A stretch of 64,000 nucleotides of DNA from Ruegeria sp. ANG-R (GCF_000813985.1 NZ_JWLJ01000006.1:248001-312000), one strand, 5' to 3'; shown: positions 54,628 through 62,192, numbered from the stretch's first letter. Made by a program: numbers and translations. Notes: a model not told the origin generated them from the letters alone.

Positions 54628-54680
54628 GCCGGGCTGAAGCCCGGCCTACTTAAATTCTGTAGGGCGGGCTTCAGCCCGCC
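54628..54680. repeat. Pair of REP-like palindromes in inverted orientation
   Basis: GCCGGGCTGAAGCCCGGC (54628-54645) and GGCGGGCTTCAGCCCGCC (54663-54680) are perfect 8-bp stems with 2-nt loops. They are head-to-head with flanking CCTACT and GTAGGG. This is the layout of paired REP elements mobilised by RAYT transposases. They lie in the 75-bp gap between the 372-aa gene and the AAA+ gene. Confidence 0.6.
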
Positions 54681-54687
54681 ACTGGTG

Positions 54688-55806
54688 TCAATATCTCAAG
54701 ACCTGCCCCGCCTTGCTGACCACGAACTTGCGTACGTCGGCAAAGCCCGGGGGGTTGCGTTCGGCCAGCACCTGAAATGGACGCTGCGGCAGGATGATCG
54801 AGCGCTGCGTCCGCGTGGCCCCAGTCTCGGCGCCCTGCCCGCCAAACGGGTCGAGGGCAAAGACCTCTCGATCCACCGTTCCGAACCAGCCAGACCGTTC
54901 CTGAACCACTTCCTCGCTTTCCAATTCCTCGGTGGTCCAGGCCAGCGCCCAGTCCTGACCTTGCGGAGACTGCGCATCCTCCAGCACCTGCCGCAGAGGG
55001 CCGGATTGCTCGGTATAGGCCGAGGAATACATCGGCCCCACATGGATGCGGCGCAGGTGTTTGGGGTGCAGGTCGTCGAAATCCTGATCAAAGCCCTTAG
55101 CGATGGTGACCAGTTTCAAACCGCCCAGTGATTGAGCCATCAGATGTGCCTGTACCTCGGGCCAGCGGCGTTGGTCCTTGGGCAGGGCGGTTTTGCCGCT
55201 ATCCTCCAGTTGCATCAGATAGATGACCGGCAGGTTGATCTGGCTGTCATAGACGGCCCAGTGGATCATGAACTTGCGCCGCTCGCCCTCATTCCCGATC
55301 CAGTGGCATTCGGGATCGTTGCGGGCCCAGAACAGCTGACCTTTCAGCAATTCCTCGTAATAGAGCCTTTGGGACAGCGCGAATTGCAGCTTGGTCGGGA
55401 TTTCCTGATCGCCAATGATCGTCCGCACCATGTCGGTTTTCAGATCATCTTCCGAGGGCATATTCGCCAGATGCACCTGTGCCTGTTGCGCATCGTTGGC
55501 CATGGTCAGCAACTCGGCCGCCACCGGAAACCCGCTGTCGCGCTTGTCCATCGCGAGACTGCCAAAGAACCGCCCCGTATCGCGCCCGACCAGCAGGTAT
55601 TTCATGGACAGCGCGCGGAAGGTGTAGAGCAACCCTGAAAGGTAGCGTGAAACGATCCGCACCTCTTGTTTGCTGATCGCACCCTCCGCCTCCATCGTCG
55701 CGGCCACCCGCAGGAGGTGTACGGTGATCACCTCGAATTTGCGGAAATAGCGGCGCGAGGCGAAGGTGTCGGTCAAGCCGACATGGTCTTGAGTGGGGTC
55801 AGTCAT
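54688..55806 (-). CDS. 372-aa cluster protein of unknown function
   Basis: A 372-aa soluble, mostly helical N-terminal half (RKFEVITVHLLRVAATMEAE, EVRIVSRYLSGLLYTFRALS) and a mixed C-terminal half (WAVYDSQINLPVIYLMQLED). No catalytic motif, signal or membrane segment seen. Its first 56 nt (55751-55806) recur as an imperfect copy (50/56 identical) at 56131-56186, in front of the 93-aa gene. An 8-bp tandem repeat (TCATTTAG twice, 55803-55818) lies at its start codon. Confidence 0.8.
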   Translation of the reverse strand: MTDPTQDHVGLTDTFASRRYFRKFEVITVHLLRVAATMEAEGAISKQEVRIVSRYLSGLLYTFRALSMKYLLVGRDTGRFFGSLAMDKRDSGFPVAAELLTMANDAQQAQVHLANMPSEDDLKTDMVRTIIGDQEIPTKLQFALSQRLYYEELLKGQLFWARNDPECHWIGNEGERRKFMIHWAVYDSQINLPVIYLMQLEDSGKTALPKDQRRWPEVQAHLMAQSLGGLKLVTIAKGFDQDFDDLHPKHLRRIHVGPMYSSAYTEQSGPLRQVLEDAQSPQGQDWALAWTTEELESEEVVQERSGWFGTVDREVFALDPFGGQGAETGATRTQRSIILPQRPFQVLAERNPPGFADVRKFVVSKAGQVLRY

Positions 55807-55810
55807 TTAG

Positions 55811-56092
55811 TCATTTAGTCCGTCGACCAATAAGTTTGTCGATGAATGAAAGATACACGTCGAATACCAACCAAACCATGCCCCAGATTGCCATCATTGC
55901 TGAGAACCCCAAAAGACCGAGAACAAAGACCAGAGGAACCATATACAAGGTCAAACTCAAATCGGGGCCAAGGTATACCGGAAGCAATTGAACCAGATTC
56001 CCGAATACAATGAGAAGCCCTCCGATCAGGGCAACGCAAACCGCTGATCCAAGCATCTTTAAAGGCGATCGGATTAAACTCTCATTCGCCAT
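55811..56092 (-). CDS. Small membrane protein in the duplicated slot
   Basis: A 93-aa protein with segments MLGSAVCVALIGGLLIVFGN and MVPLVFVLGLLGFSAMMAIW and a possible third (GMVWLVFDVYLSFID). Its ATG lies inside the end of the chimeric remnant (56082-56186), in the same arrangement as the 105-aa membrane protein gene inside the end of the coiled-coil gene: GATAGGAATTCGTATGGCG here, GATAAGAATTTGTATGGCG there. GC is low. Function unknown. Confidence 0.7.
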   Translation of the reverse strand: MANESLIRSPLKMLGSAVCVALIGGLLIVFGNLVQLLPVYLGPDLSLTLYMVPLVFVLGLLGFSAMMAIWGMVWLVFDVYLSFIDKLIGRRTK

Positions 56093-56186
56093 ACGAATTC
56101 CTATCGTATACCTCTACAGTCGCAGCGAATCGGCGCGAGGCGAAGGTGTCGGTTAGGCCCACATGGTCTTGGGTTGGGTTAGTCAT
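56082..56186 (-). pseudogene. Chimeric gene remnant (start of 372-aa gene joined to end of a coiled-coil paralogue)
   Basis: A 34-codon frame. Its first 18 residues (MTNPTQDHVGLTDTFASR) match the start of the 372-aa protein (MTDPTQDHVGLTDTFASR). Its last 16 residues (RFAATVEVYDRNSYGE) align with the last 16 of the coiled-coil protein (RFASIVEKHDKNLYGG), 9 of 16 identical, both ending just before or over the next gene's ATG. Its ATG overlaps the stop of the 105-aa gene. It is best explained as the scar of a tandem duplication that lost its middle. Confidence 0.65.
56131..56186. repeat. 56-bp imperfect direct repeat, second copy at 55751-55806
   Basis: The two copies share 50 of 56 bases and run in the same direction, beginning CGGCGCGAGGCGAAGGTGTC and ending with CAT, the start codon on the minus strand. 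They flank the 93-aa membrane protein gene. Confidence 0.9.
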
Positions 56187-56500
56187 GAATCACCGCCACC
56201 AAAACCGCCTAGGTCCGGGCCAGGAGACTGACTGCCGTCGCTTTGGGCATTAGTTGGCACGCTGTTAGTTCCTTGCGACCTGCGAAACATTTCCAATCGA
56301 TGGGCCGACCACAGCGCGCCGAGAAAACCAACGCCACTCAACAGGAAAAACCCATTCGCCATCATCGTCATAAAAAAGATGAGGAAAACGAGACCAATTG
56401 CACCCCAAACAAGCTCACCGTTCCGTTCTACCCAAGTCTTGTCTTTGTCTTGCTCTAAGAAAAATGGCATTCGTCGCAAACACTCTTTTTTAACCGCCAT
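56183..56500 (-). CDS. Small two-span membrane protein with Gly-rich tail
   Basis: A 105-aa protein. ATG 56500 (MAVKKECLRR) lies inside the last codons of the coiled-coil gene, an 11-nt overlap; ATG 56470 (MPFFLEQDKDK) is possible. Segments ELVWGAIGLVFLIFFMTMMA and FFLLSGVGFLGALWSA are followed by a Ser/Gly/Pro tail ending GPDLGGFGGGDS. The stop overlaps the ATG of the remnant (ATGA), where the 372-aa gene would once have started. Function unknown. Confidence 0.7.
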   Translation of the reverse strand: MAVKKECLRRMPFFLEQDKDKTWVERNGELVWGAIGLVFLIFFMTMMANGFFLLSGVGFLGALWSAHRLEMFRRSQGTNSVPTNAQSDGSQSPGPDLGGFGGGDS

Positions 56501-57569
56501 ACAAATTCTTATCATGCTTCTCGACAATCGAGGCAAACCGGCGGGCAAAGCGTTCATCCGCCTTGGCCTTTTTCTCCAGCACGTCGCGGGCAAAGACCAT
56601 GTGGTCCTCATGTGCTTCAAGCATGTCGGCCATCTTCTGGTTGGTCGCGGTGCCGATGGCGGCCATGGCAGTCTGCGCCTCTTGGTCGGTCTGCACGCCA
56701 ATCTCGTTGATGCGGTGGGCCACGTCCTGCTGCTGCGCGGTTTTCAGCGATTTGGTCAGGGCGTCATACAGCACCACGCGCTGTTGCGTGTCTGTCTGCA
56801 GCTTGTTGATCAGCACCATCTGCGTTGCGGCCTGGTTCTGCAGTGAATCGACCCAGGTCTTGCCCTTTTCGATATAGCGCTCCAGCGTCTGCGATTTGGC
56901 CAGCTTGACCTGCTCTTCTTGAACCTTGGCGTTGTATTGCTTGTTCAGCTCGGCCAGTTCGGTTTCAAGCTGCGTGCGTGCGGCGGCGTCCTGTTCGACG
57001 CTGATCTTGTTCTCAAGCGTGATAATCGTCGGGTCCATGCCCTGAATTTCGGCGCGCAGAGCCTCCAATTCGGCCACCGTCGCCTCGCGGTCGTCCAGCG
57101 TGACGGTCAGGTTGTCCTCGACCTTCACGCGCTGTTCTTCCAGCACCGACAGCTGGCCTTCCAACAGTTTCACAATCACGTCGGATTTGGCGATCAAGTC
57201 CTGCAGTTTGTCGTCGATATTGGCAGTGCGCATCCGCTCTTGCCGCATCGATTCGGATTTGGCCTTGGCGAATATGCCAACAAACGACTCCCACCCGGTT
57301 TTCGAACGCATCTCGTCGAAATCCTTGGAAAAGGCGCTGGTGACGTCGTCCAGACCCATGATCAATTCGGCGATATTGGCGTTCATCACCTCGGTATGGG
57401 CGTGCACATCCTCAAGCGTGGCGTTTTCGATGTCGATATCCGCCTCCGCCGTCCCGATCTTGGCACGAGCGGCCTCGATCCGTGAGGTCAGGCTTTCGAT
57501 CTGCGACTGGCTTTCGCGGACCTTGCTTTGCGTTTCCTGTATCAGAGCTTCGAATTGCTGGTTCGACAT
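56490..57569 (-). CDS. Long coiled-coil protein (PspA/TelA-like in layout)
   Basis: A 359-aa almost wholly helical protein starting MSNQQFEALIQETQSKVRES. Coiled-coil stretches span about 5-70 and 125-245 (LEGQLSVLEEQRVKVEDNLT, LEALRAEIQGMDPTIITLEN). GWESFVGIFAKAKSESMRQE near 92-111 and IEKGKTWVDSLQNQAATQMV further on recall TelA-family toxic-anion/stress proteins; PspA/ESCRT-III-like helical proteins are the other comparison. No membrane segment. I recall a DUF6384 label for such proteins but cannot verify it. It is the first gene of the leftward cluster, with a dyad in its promoter. Confidence 0.8.
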   Translation of the reverse strand: MSNQQFEALIQETQSKVRESQSQIESLTSRIEAARAKIGTAEADIDIENATLEDVHAHTEVMNANIAELIMGLDDVTSAFSKDFDEMRSKTGWESFVGIFAKAKSESMRQERMRTANIDDKLQDLIAKSDVIVKLLEGQLSVLEEQRVKVEDNLTVTLDDREATVAELEALRAEIQGMDPTIITLENKISVEQDAAARTQLETELAELNKQYNAKVQEEQVKLAKSQTLERYIEKGKTWVDSLQNQAATQMVLINKLQTDTQQRVVLYDALTKSLKTAQQQDVAHRINEIGVQTDQEAQTAMAAIGTATNQKMADMLEAHEDHMVFARDVLEKKAKADERFARRFASIVEKHDKNLYGG

Positions 57570-57907
57570 CTGTCCTATCCCTTTTTTTCTTATGTACCCA
57601 ATAACATAGGTAATGTTACGTCTATTTACATCCCCGCGGATGCTAAATTCCCGCAAAGATTGGCAAATTCAGGCGGGAAAAGATAGGTCGGACAACTTCC
57701 GGGCGATCTTGCGCAGCCGATTGAGTCTCAGTTGCAACGCCCTGGCCAAACTTGATACCAAACTGAATCATAGCCGCCTCCATCCCACGTGCGTCCGAGT
57801 CGGAGCGGATACCAGCCGCTGTCATCGAGCGCGACCGGCGGGCGCGTTCCGGACAAGATCGAAGGTCTTGCCATCCTGCCCTCGGACGAGGCGTTGCAGG
57901 ATCGGAC
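57570..57907. other. 338-bp intergenic region between the coiled-coil gene and the exported His-rich protein gene
   Basis: No credible gene was seen. It holds the dyad at 57602-57618 near the right-to-left cluster start and a strong hairpin at 57873-57902 (ATCCTGC-CCTC-GGAC-GAGG with a 4-nt bulge, then GCAGGAT) that follows the stop of the leftward exported protein gene. Frames through the middle give no recognisable protein. Confidence 0.6.
57602..57618 (-). promoter_or_regulatory. Dyad operator upstream of the coiled-coil gene
   Basis: TAACAT-AGGTA-ATGTTA is a perfect 6-bp inverted repeat with a 5-nt centre, 33 nt before the ATG of the coiled-coil gene. On the minus strand it holds a TATGTT sequence usable as a -10 box. 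A repressor site for the whole cluster is inferred. Confidence 0.4.
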
Positions 57908-58339
57908 TCAGTAGTTCGAGTATCGGAAGTTAACCACTGAATCGTCCTGAATTGCACAATGCGCCTTGATGTAGCTACGTGCGTCGTTGCTGTCCTTCGA
58001 ACGCGCGACTTCCAGATCAATGAGATCAATGCCATCGGAATTCGTCGTGTAGGAAAGTGTCCTCTCGAAATCGACGGCATAATAGCCCTGATTGCTCATC
58101 GCGGTATGAGTCCGATGCATACAAAGCCCGATCGCGTTCTCTTCGGGCGAAACATGCGGGTGCTTTTGGTATTTCGATCCGTGTTTGTGATGGTGTTTGG
58201 CGATTGATGCCCCCAGCACACCCAGCGCGACCCCGGCGATGAGCGCTCCGGCATCGTCGGCGCGGGTCGGCGTCGCGGTCAGCGTGGTCAATGCAACAGC
58301 GGCGCAAACAGTAGCAGCGAAAACGGATTTCATTCGCAT
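57908..58339 (-). CDS. Small exported His-rich protein of unknown function
   Basis: A 143-aa protein. The signal peptide SVFAATVCAAVALTTLTATP ends near TRADD. A Gly/Ala hydrophobic stretch (GALIAGVALGVLGASIA) is followed by a His/Lys-rich stretch (KHHHKHGSKYQKHPH) and a C-terminal domain with two Cys (LCMHRTH, KAHCAIQ) that may form a disulfide. GAGGGAGACG precedes ATG 58339. Function unknown. Confidence 0.75.
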   Translation of the reverse strand: MRMKSVFAATVCAAVALTTLTATPTRADDAGALIAGVALGVLGASIAKHHHKHGSKYQKHPHVSPEENAIGLCMHRTHTAMSNQGYYAVDFERTLSYTTNSDGIDLIDLEVARSKDSNDARSYIKAHCAIQDDSVVNFRYSNY

Positions 58340-58484
58340 CGGTTTCGTCTCCCTCTCAAAGCAGTGAACATAATTCCGATCAACAGCGTGTTCCGGGAAA
58401 GACTAGCCTGAGGGCCCAAGATATTGCCAGATTTTAATAAAGATGTGCAGCCGTCGATGCCGGGAGCGACCATTAAAACGACTT

Positions 58485-58512
58485 CGCCCCGCGCCTGGAG
58501 GAACGCGGGGCG
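58485..58512 (-). terminator. Hairpin terminator downstream of hsp20
   Basis: CGCCCCGC (58485-58492) pairs with GCGGGGCG (58505-58512) with a 12-nt loop, followed on the minus strand by AAGTCGTTTTAATGG. It starts about 50 nt after the Hsp20 stop; the T-run is short. Confidence 0.6.
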
Positions 58513-58564
58513 TGTGGTGCGATAACCCAGAGAGGAGAAGATTATCGCAAAGTGATCAACAGCC

Positions 58565-59032
58565 TCAGTTCACGGCTTTGGCGTCAACCACATCCTTTTC
58601 GATGGCGTTGGCCGAAGAAATCTCGATCCGGCGCGGTTTCAGTGCTTCCGGCACTTCGCGTTTCAGATTGATGTTCAGCATACCGTTTTCATGGCTTGCG
58701 CCGGTCACGCGGACGTGGTCAGCCAGCGCAAAGCGGCGCTCGAACGCACGGGTCGCAATGCCACGGTGCAGGTAGCTGCGCTCCTTGTCTTCCGAAGCTT
58801 TCTTACCCGCCACAACCAGCGCGTTTTCTTTCACTTCAACCGACAGATCCGCATCGGAGAATCCGGCAACGGCAACCGAGATGCGATAGGTATCAGCATC
58901 TGTTTTTTCAATGTTGTAAGGGGGATAGCTGGGTTGAGCCACATCGTTGGTCAGAACCCTGTCCATCATGTCTGCGATCTGGTCGAAACCGATGGTGGCG
59001 CGGTGAAGTGGTGCAAAGTCAAATGTACGCAT
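58565..59032 (-). CDS. Small heat shock protein Hsp20 (IbpA-like)
   Basis: A 155-aa alpha-crystallin chaperone that holds unfolded proteins. The N-terminus MRTFDFAPLHRATIGFDQIA is IbpA-like. The crystallin domain (about 38-130) contains YRISVAVAGFSDADLSVEVK and IATRAFERRFALADHVRVTG; the LNINLKREVPEALKPRRIEI end includes the beta-strand tail. It is a single gene; I could not make out a sure sigma-32 promoter or ROSE thermometer in the 5' region. Confidence 0.93.
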   Translation of the reverse strand: MRTFDFAPLHRATIGFDQIADMMDRVLTNDVAQPSYPPYNIEKTDADTYRISVAVAGFSDADLSVEVKENALVVAGKKASEDKERSYLHRGIATRAFERRFALADHVRVTGASHENGMLNINLKREVPEALKPRRIEISSANAIEKDVVDAKAVN

Positions 59033-59154
59033 GTCGTGATCCTCATCATTGAGCGATTTACGAATTTGCCCTCCGTATGGACGGGCGATGATATGGTCCG
59101 AACCCCAACTCTGGCGATCCGGTAGTACTCAGATGGGAAGTGGCGGGATCAGGT

Positions 59155-59973
59155 TCAAGACCCGCCCGAGCTTATGAATTTTGCACCCGAACCGGACTTG
59201 GCCGATCCCGGCTGCAATCTGCGGATTGTTGCAACTGGCCGGGGCGCGTCACGACGCAAAATCGCCTTCAGTTCCGCAACGATGCCTGCAAGCTCCATCC
59301 CATACCCGACCTTGTATCGACCGTCCGTGGACATAGCCGAAGTCACTGACAGAATCTGCCAACGAGGTCCGCTCCTGGCGAGAATGGCGGACCCCGACGA
59401 TCCGAATGTCACGTCGCAGTTGAATGAGATTATGCCCTCGGCACGCTGCAAGATACGGCATGAACGCTGACGCGTGATAGCGTCGGCCCTGCCACGACCA
59501 TATGACGCCACGCTGATCTCGCCATCTGGAACACGGCCATTGTGCAGGGCAAATGGATCGGCAATCGAGTAGGGTATCGGCTCTTCCAGCCGCATCAGAG
59601 CCACATCGATGCGAATACGTGGGATCGAAACTGGTGCATTGGCAACAAAATCCGGATGGACCGCGATCTGGATGACCTTCCGATCCGCCAAAGCCTCACC
59701 GTCGCTCAATCCGGCGCGAAAAGTCACCTCGCCGGGGGCATAGGGCTTGCCCGTTTTCTTGTCCAAAGCGCAATGCGCCGCTGTCAGCACGGTATCCTGC
59801 GCGATCAAAGTACCGGTACAGAAGCCCTGATTACCGATATCCAGACGCCCGACCGCCTCCCATCCGTACAGATCATCCCGATCTGTCAGCCGGCGCTTGC
59901 CGCTGTTCTGAGCCTGCAGTGAGGATGCCAGAACAGAAAAGAATAAAACAACGCAAAGAAAAATCCGGGTCAT
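59155..59973 (-). CDS. Exported trypsin-like serine protease (first of tandem pair)
   Basis: A 272-aa S1 family protease. Signal peptide FLCVVLFFSVLASSLQAQ. Triad: His in VLTAAHCALD, Asp in RIDVALMRLEEPIPY, Ser in VTFGSSGSAIL (a GDSGGP variant). It ends with a basic/Gly tail (SAKSGSGAKFISSGGS). Its start overlaps the stop of the second protease gene (ATGA). Both share the order H-D-S and a GAKFI tail motif, so they are paralogues from tandem duplication. Targets unknown. Confidence 0.88.
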   Translation of the reverse strand: MTRIFLCVVLFFSVLASSLQAQNSGKRRLTDRDDLYGWEAVGRLDIGNQGFCTGTLIAQDTVLTAAHCALDKKTGKPYAPGEVTFRAGLSDGEALADRKVIQIAVHPDFVANAPVSIPRIRIDVALMRLEEPIPYSIADPFALHNGRVPDGEISVASYGRGRADAITRQRSCRILQRAEGIISFNCDVTFGSSGSAILARSGPRWQILSVTSAMSTDGRYKVGYGMELAGIVAELKAILRRDAPRPVATIRRLQPGSAKSGSGAKFISSGGS

Positions 59974-60755
59974 GGCTTTATGAATTTTGCTCCGAGGTTT
60001 TTGGTGTTGTTGTCCAGTGAAGCGTTCATGCCTCTCCCTTGCGAAAGTTCAGCCTGCAGCACCTCCAGCGACTGATCCAGCGCAGTGCCCAGCGCGACAC
60101 GTTGACCCTGCATTTCGGCCTTGGCTGCAACGACCGAAACGATACGGGGGCGTTCACCTTCGAACGAGAATATCGGCGCTCCGGACGCTCCGAAATCCAC
60201 GTTGCAGGACATCACCAGGATACCTGCCTGCCGCCCTATGACCGAGCAAACCTCTTGCAGCGACGGCGCTTCGGCCCGGTCATGAGCGTAGGAGACAACG
60301 CCCACATCTTCGCCCCGGGCGGGGCGACGTCCGGTTTCAAAGGGAATGACCGATGTGTTGCGGATCGGCTGCCACAGCTCGATCAACGCGATATCGTGGC
60401 GCACCCGCGTGGCCGAAGCATCGCCATCGTATTCATATTCCGGATGCACCACCGTTCGGCGCGCAGGCCGATAAGCCGAGGCATGACCCAAGCGCCATCC
60501 GGCCAGAAACTCGATCCGCGCAGGATCAATCCGTTGTTTGGTGGCCTTGTCAAAAAGGCAATGGGCCGCTGTCAGAACCAGCGTAGGGGAAATCAGCGAT
60601 CCGGTACAAAAGCCGGTTCCGTCGATATCCAGCCGACCAACCGCCATCCACTCCCGCCCGGCATCGGTGGTTTCCAGGCGTTTCAGCCCTGTATCCTGCG
60701 CCAGCCCTGCCATTGGCAGCAAGCTAAAAACAAAAGCTGTAATCCAGTCGCGCAC
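59970..60755 (-). CDS. Exported trypsin-like serine protease (second of tandem pair)
   Basis: A 261-aa S1 protease. GTG 60755 with GGAG 8 nt upstream gives a clean signal peptide (VRDWITAFVFSLLPMAGLAQ); longer ATG/GTG starts lack a ribosome site. Triad: His in VLTAAHCLFD, Asp in RHDIALIELWQPI, Ser in VDFGASGAPIF. The tail ends NLGAKFIKP. First gene of the pair. Confidence 0.86.
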   Translation of the reverse strand: MRDWITAFVFSLLPMAGLAQDTGLKRLETTDAGREWMAVGRLDIDGTGFCTGSLISPTLVLTAAHCLFDKATKQRIDPARIEFLAGWRLGHASAYRPARRTVVHPEYEYDGDASATRVRHDIALIELWQPIRNTSVIPFETGRRPARGEDVGVVSYAHDRAEAPSLQEVCSVIGRQAGILVMSCNVDFGASGAPIFSFEGERPRIVSVVAAKAEMQGQRVALGTALDQSLEVLQAELSQGRGMNASLDNNTKNLGAKFIKP

Positions 60756-60872
60756 GCGGGTCTCCGGTCGTGAGGTCCGACCAAAAGTCATACGGCGCGG
60801 GTGGGGCGAAAATAGGGCAAATACCATTCTGGCCAAAATCACCCGGATTTGCTGCCAGCTTGCAGCAAAACG

Positions 60873-62189
60873 CTATCGCAGTCGCGGCACCCCGTTCAGT
60901 CCATCGCGCAGGGCCCTAGGCTCTGGTCCGCCGGTGGCCCAGTCCAGCAATTCGACCGTATGCACAATGGGCGTCTCGGTGCCTGATCCGATCTGCATCA
61001 TGCACCCGATGTTACCGGCGGCGATCACATCAGGATTTCTGGCTTCAAGCGTACGCACCTTGCGTTGTTTCAGTTGACTCGAAATCTCGGGTTGCATCAG
61101 GTTGTAAGTACCTGCACTGCCGCAACACAAATGGCTGTCAACAGGCTCTAACACGGTAAATCCGGCAGATCTCAGAAGGGATTTAGGGTGGGAGGTCACC
61201 TTTTGCCCATGCTGGAGGGAGCAGGCCGCGTGATAGGCGACAACCAGTTCATTTTTCAGATCGCTTTTCGGGAATTCCAACTGCACCAATAACTCAGTGA
61301 TATCCACCGCCAAGGCCGACACCCGCGCAGCATCCGCCGCCATGGCGTCGTTGCGGAACATGTGTCCGTAATCCTTGACCGTGGTCCCGCAGCCCGACGT
61401 ATTGATAACGATTGCGTCCAGGCCATCGCCATCCATTTCGCGCACCCAGGCCCGGATATTGGCCCCGGCGGAGGCATGGCTTTCGCGCGTTCTCCCCATG
61501 TGGTGGGTTAAGGCGCCGCAACACCCTGCCCCCTCGGCCACCACCACCTCGCACCCCAATCGGGTCAGCAGACGAATCGTCGCGTCATTGATATCGGTGT
61601 TCAGAGCCTTTTGCGCACACCCCGTCATCAACGCCACGCGCTTTTTCAAAGTGCCTTTCGGTGCGAAACTTTGGGGGTCATCGTTGCGGCTGACCGGCGG
61701 AACAAGCCTCGGCGCCATGTCCAACATCGCCTTCAATCGGGCATCCGGTATAAGCGATCGGAACGGACGGCCCAGTTTTGCACCGATCAGCGCCCAGCGA
61801 AAGCGTATCGGGTAGGGCAGAATTCGGGCCAATATCCAGCGTAACGCACGATCCGAGAACGGGCGCCTGTAGTTCGCCTCGATATACTCTCGCGCATGGT
61901 CGACCAGATGCATGTAGTGCACACCTGATGGGCATGTCGTCATGCACGCAAGACAAGACAGGCACCGGTCGATATGCCTGACGGTCTTTGCGTCCGGCAC
62001 CCGCTCGTTTTCCAGCATATCCTTGATCAGGTAGATGCGCCCGCGCGGGCTGTCCAACTCATCGCCGAGGACCTGATAGGTTGGACAGGTTGCGGTGCAG
62101 AACCCGCAATGGACACAGTTACGCAAAATCTCATTGGAGCGCTGTATCGCAGGGTCCTGCAGCTGCTTTTCGGTAAAGGTTGTCTGCAT
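60873..62189 (-). CDS. glcF: Glycolate oxidase iron-sulfur subunit GlcF
   Basis: A 438-aa electron-transfer subunit of glycolate dehydrogenase. Two 4Fe-4S motifs: CVHCGFCTATCPTY and CLSCLACMTTCPSG. Two CCG-type heterodisulfide-like domains follow (GAGCCGALTHHMG and HLCCGSAGTYNLMQP). It passes electrons from GlcDE to the quinone pool. Last gene of leftward glcD-glcE-glcF. Confidence 0.95.
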   Translation of the reverse strand: MQTTFTEKQLQDPAIQRSNEILRNCVHCGFCTATCPTYQVLGDELDSPRGRIYLIKDMLENERVPDAKTVRHIDRCLSCLACMTTCPSGVHYMHLVDHAREYIEANYRRPFSDRALRWILARILPYPIRFRWALIGAKLGRPFRSLIPDARLKAMLDMAPRLVPPVSRNDDPQSFAPKGTLKKRVALMTGCAQKALNTDINDATIRLLTRLGCEVVVAEGAGCCGALTHHMGRTRESHASAGANIRAWVREMDGDGLDAIVINTSGCGTTVKDYGHMFRNDAMAADAARVSALAVDITELLVQLEFPKSDLKNELVVAYHAACSLQHGQKVTSHPKSLLRSAGFTVLEPVDSHLCCGSAGTYNLMQPEISSQLKQRKVRTLEARNPDVIAAGNIGCMMQIGSGTETPIVHTVELLDWATGGPEPRALRDGLNGVPRLR

Positions 62190-62192
62190 TGC

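Noticed and set aside
57643-58080. 145-aa minus-strand frame spanning the end of the exported His-rich protein gene and the 57.6-57.9 kb gap
   Set aside because: Arg/Ser-rich, out of frame with the real gene it overlaps, and without family similarity.
59033-59154. ROSE-type RNA thermometer upstream of hsp20
   Set aside because: ROSE elements are expected there in alphaproteobacteria, but I could not fold a convincing stem over the ribosome site by eye.
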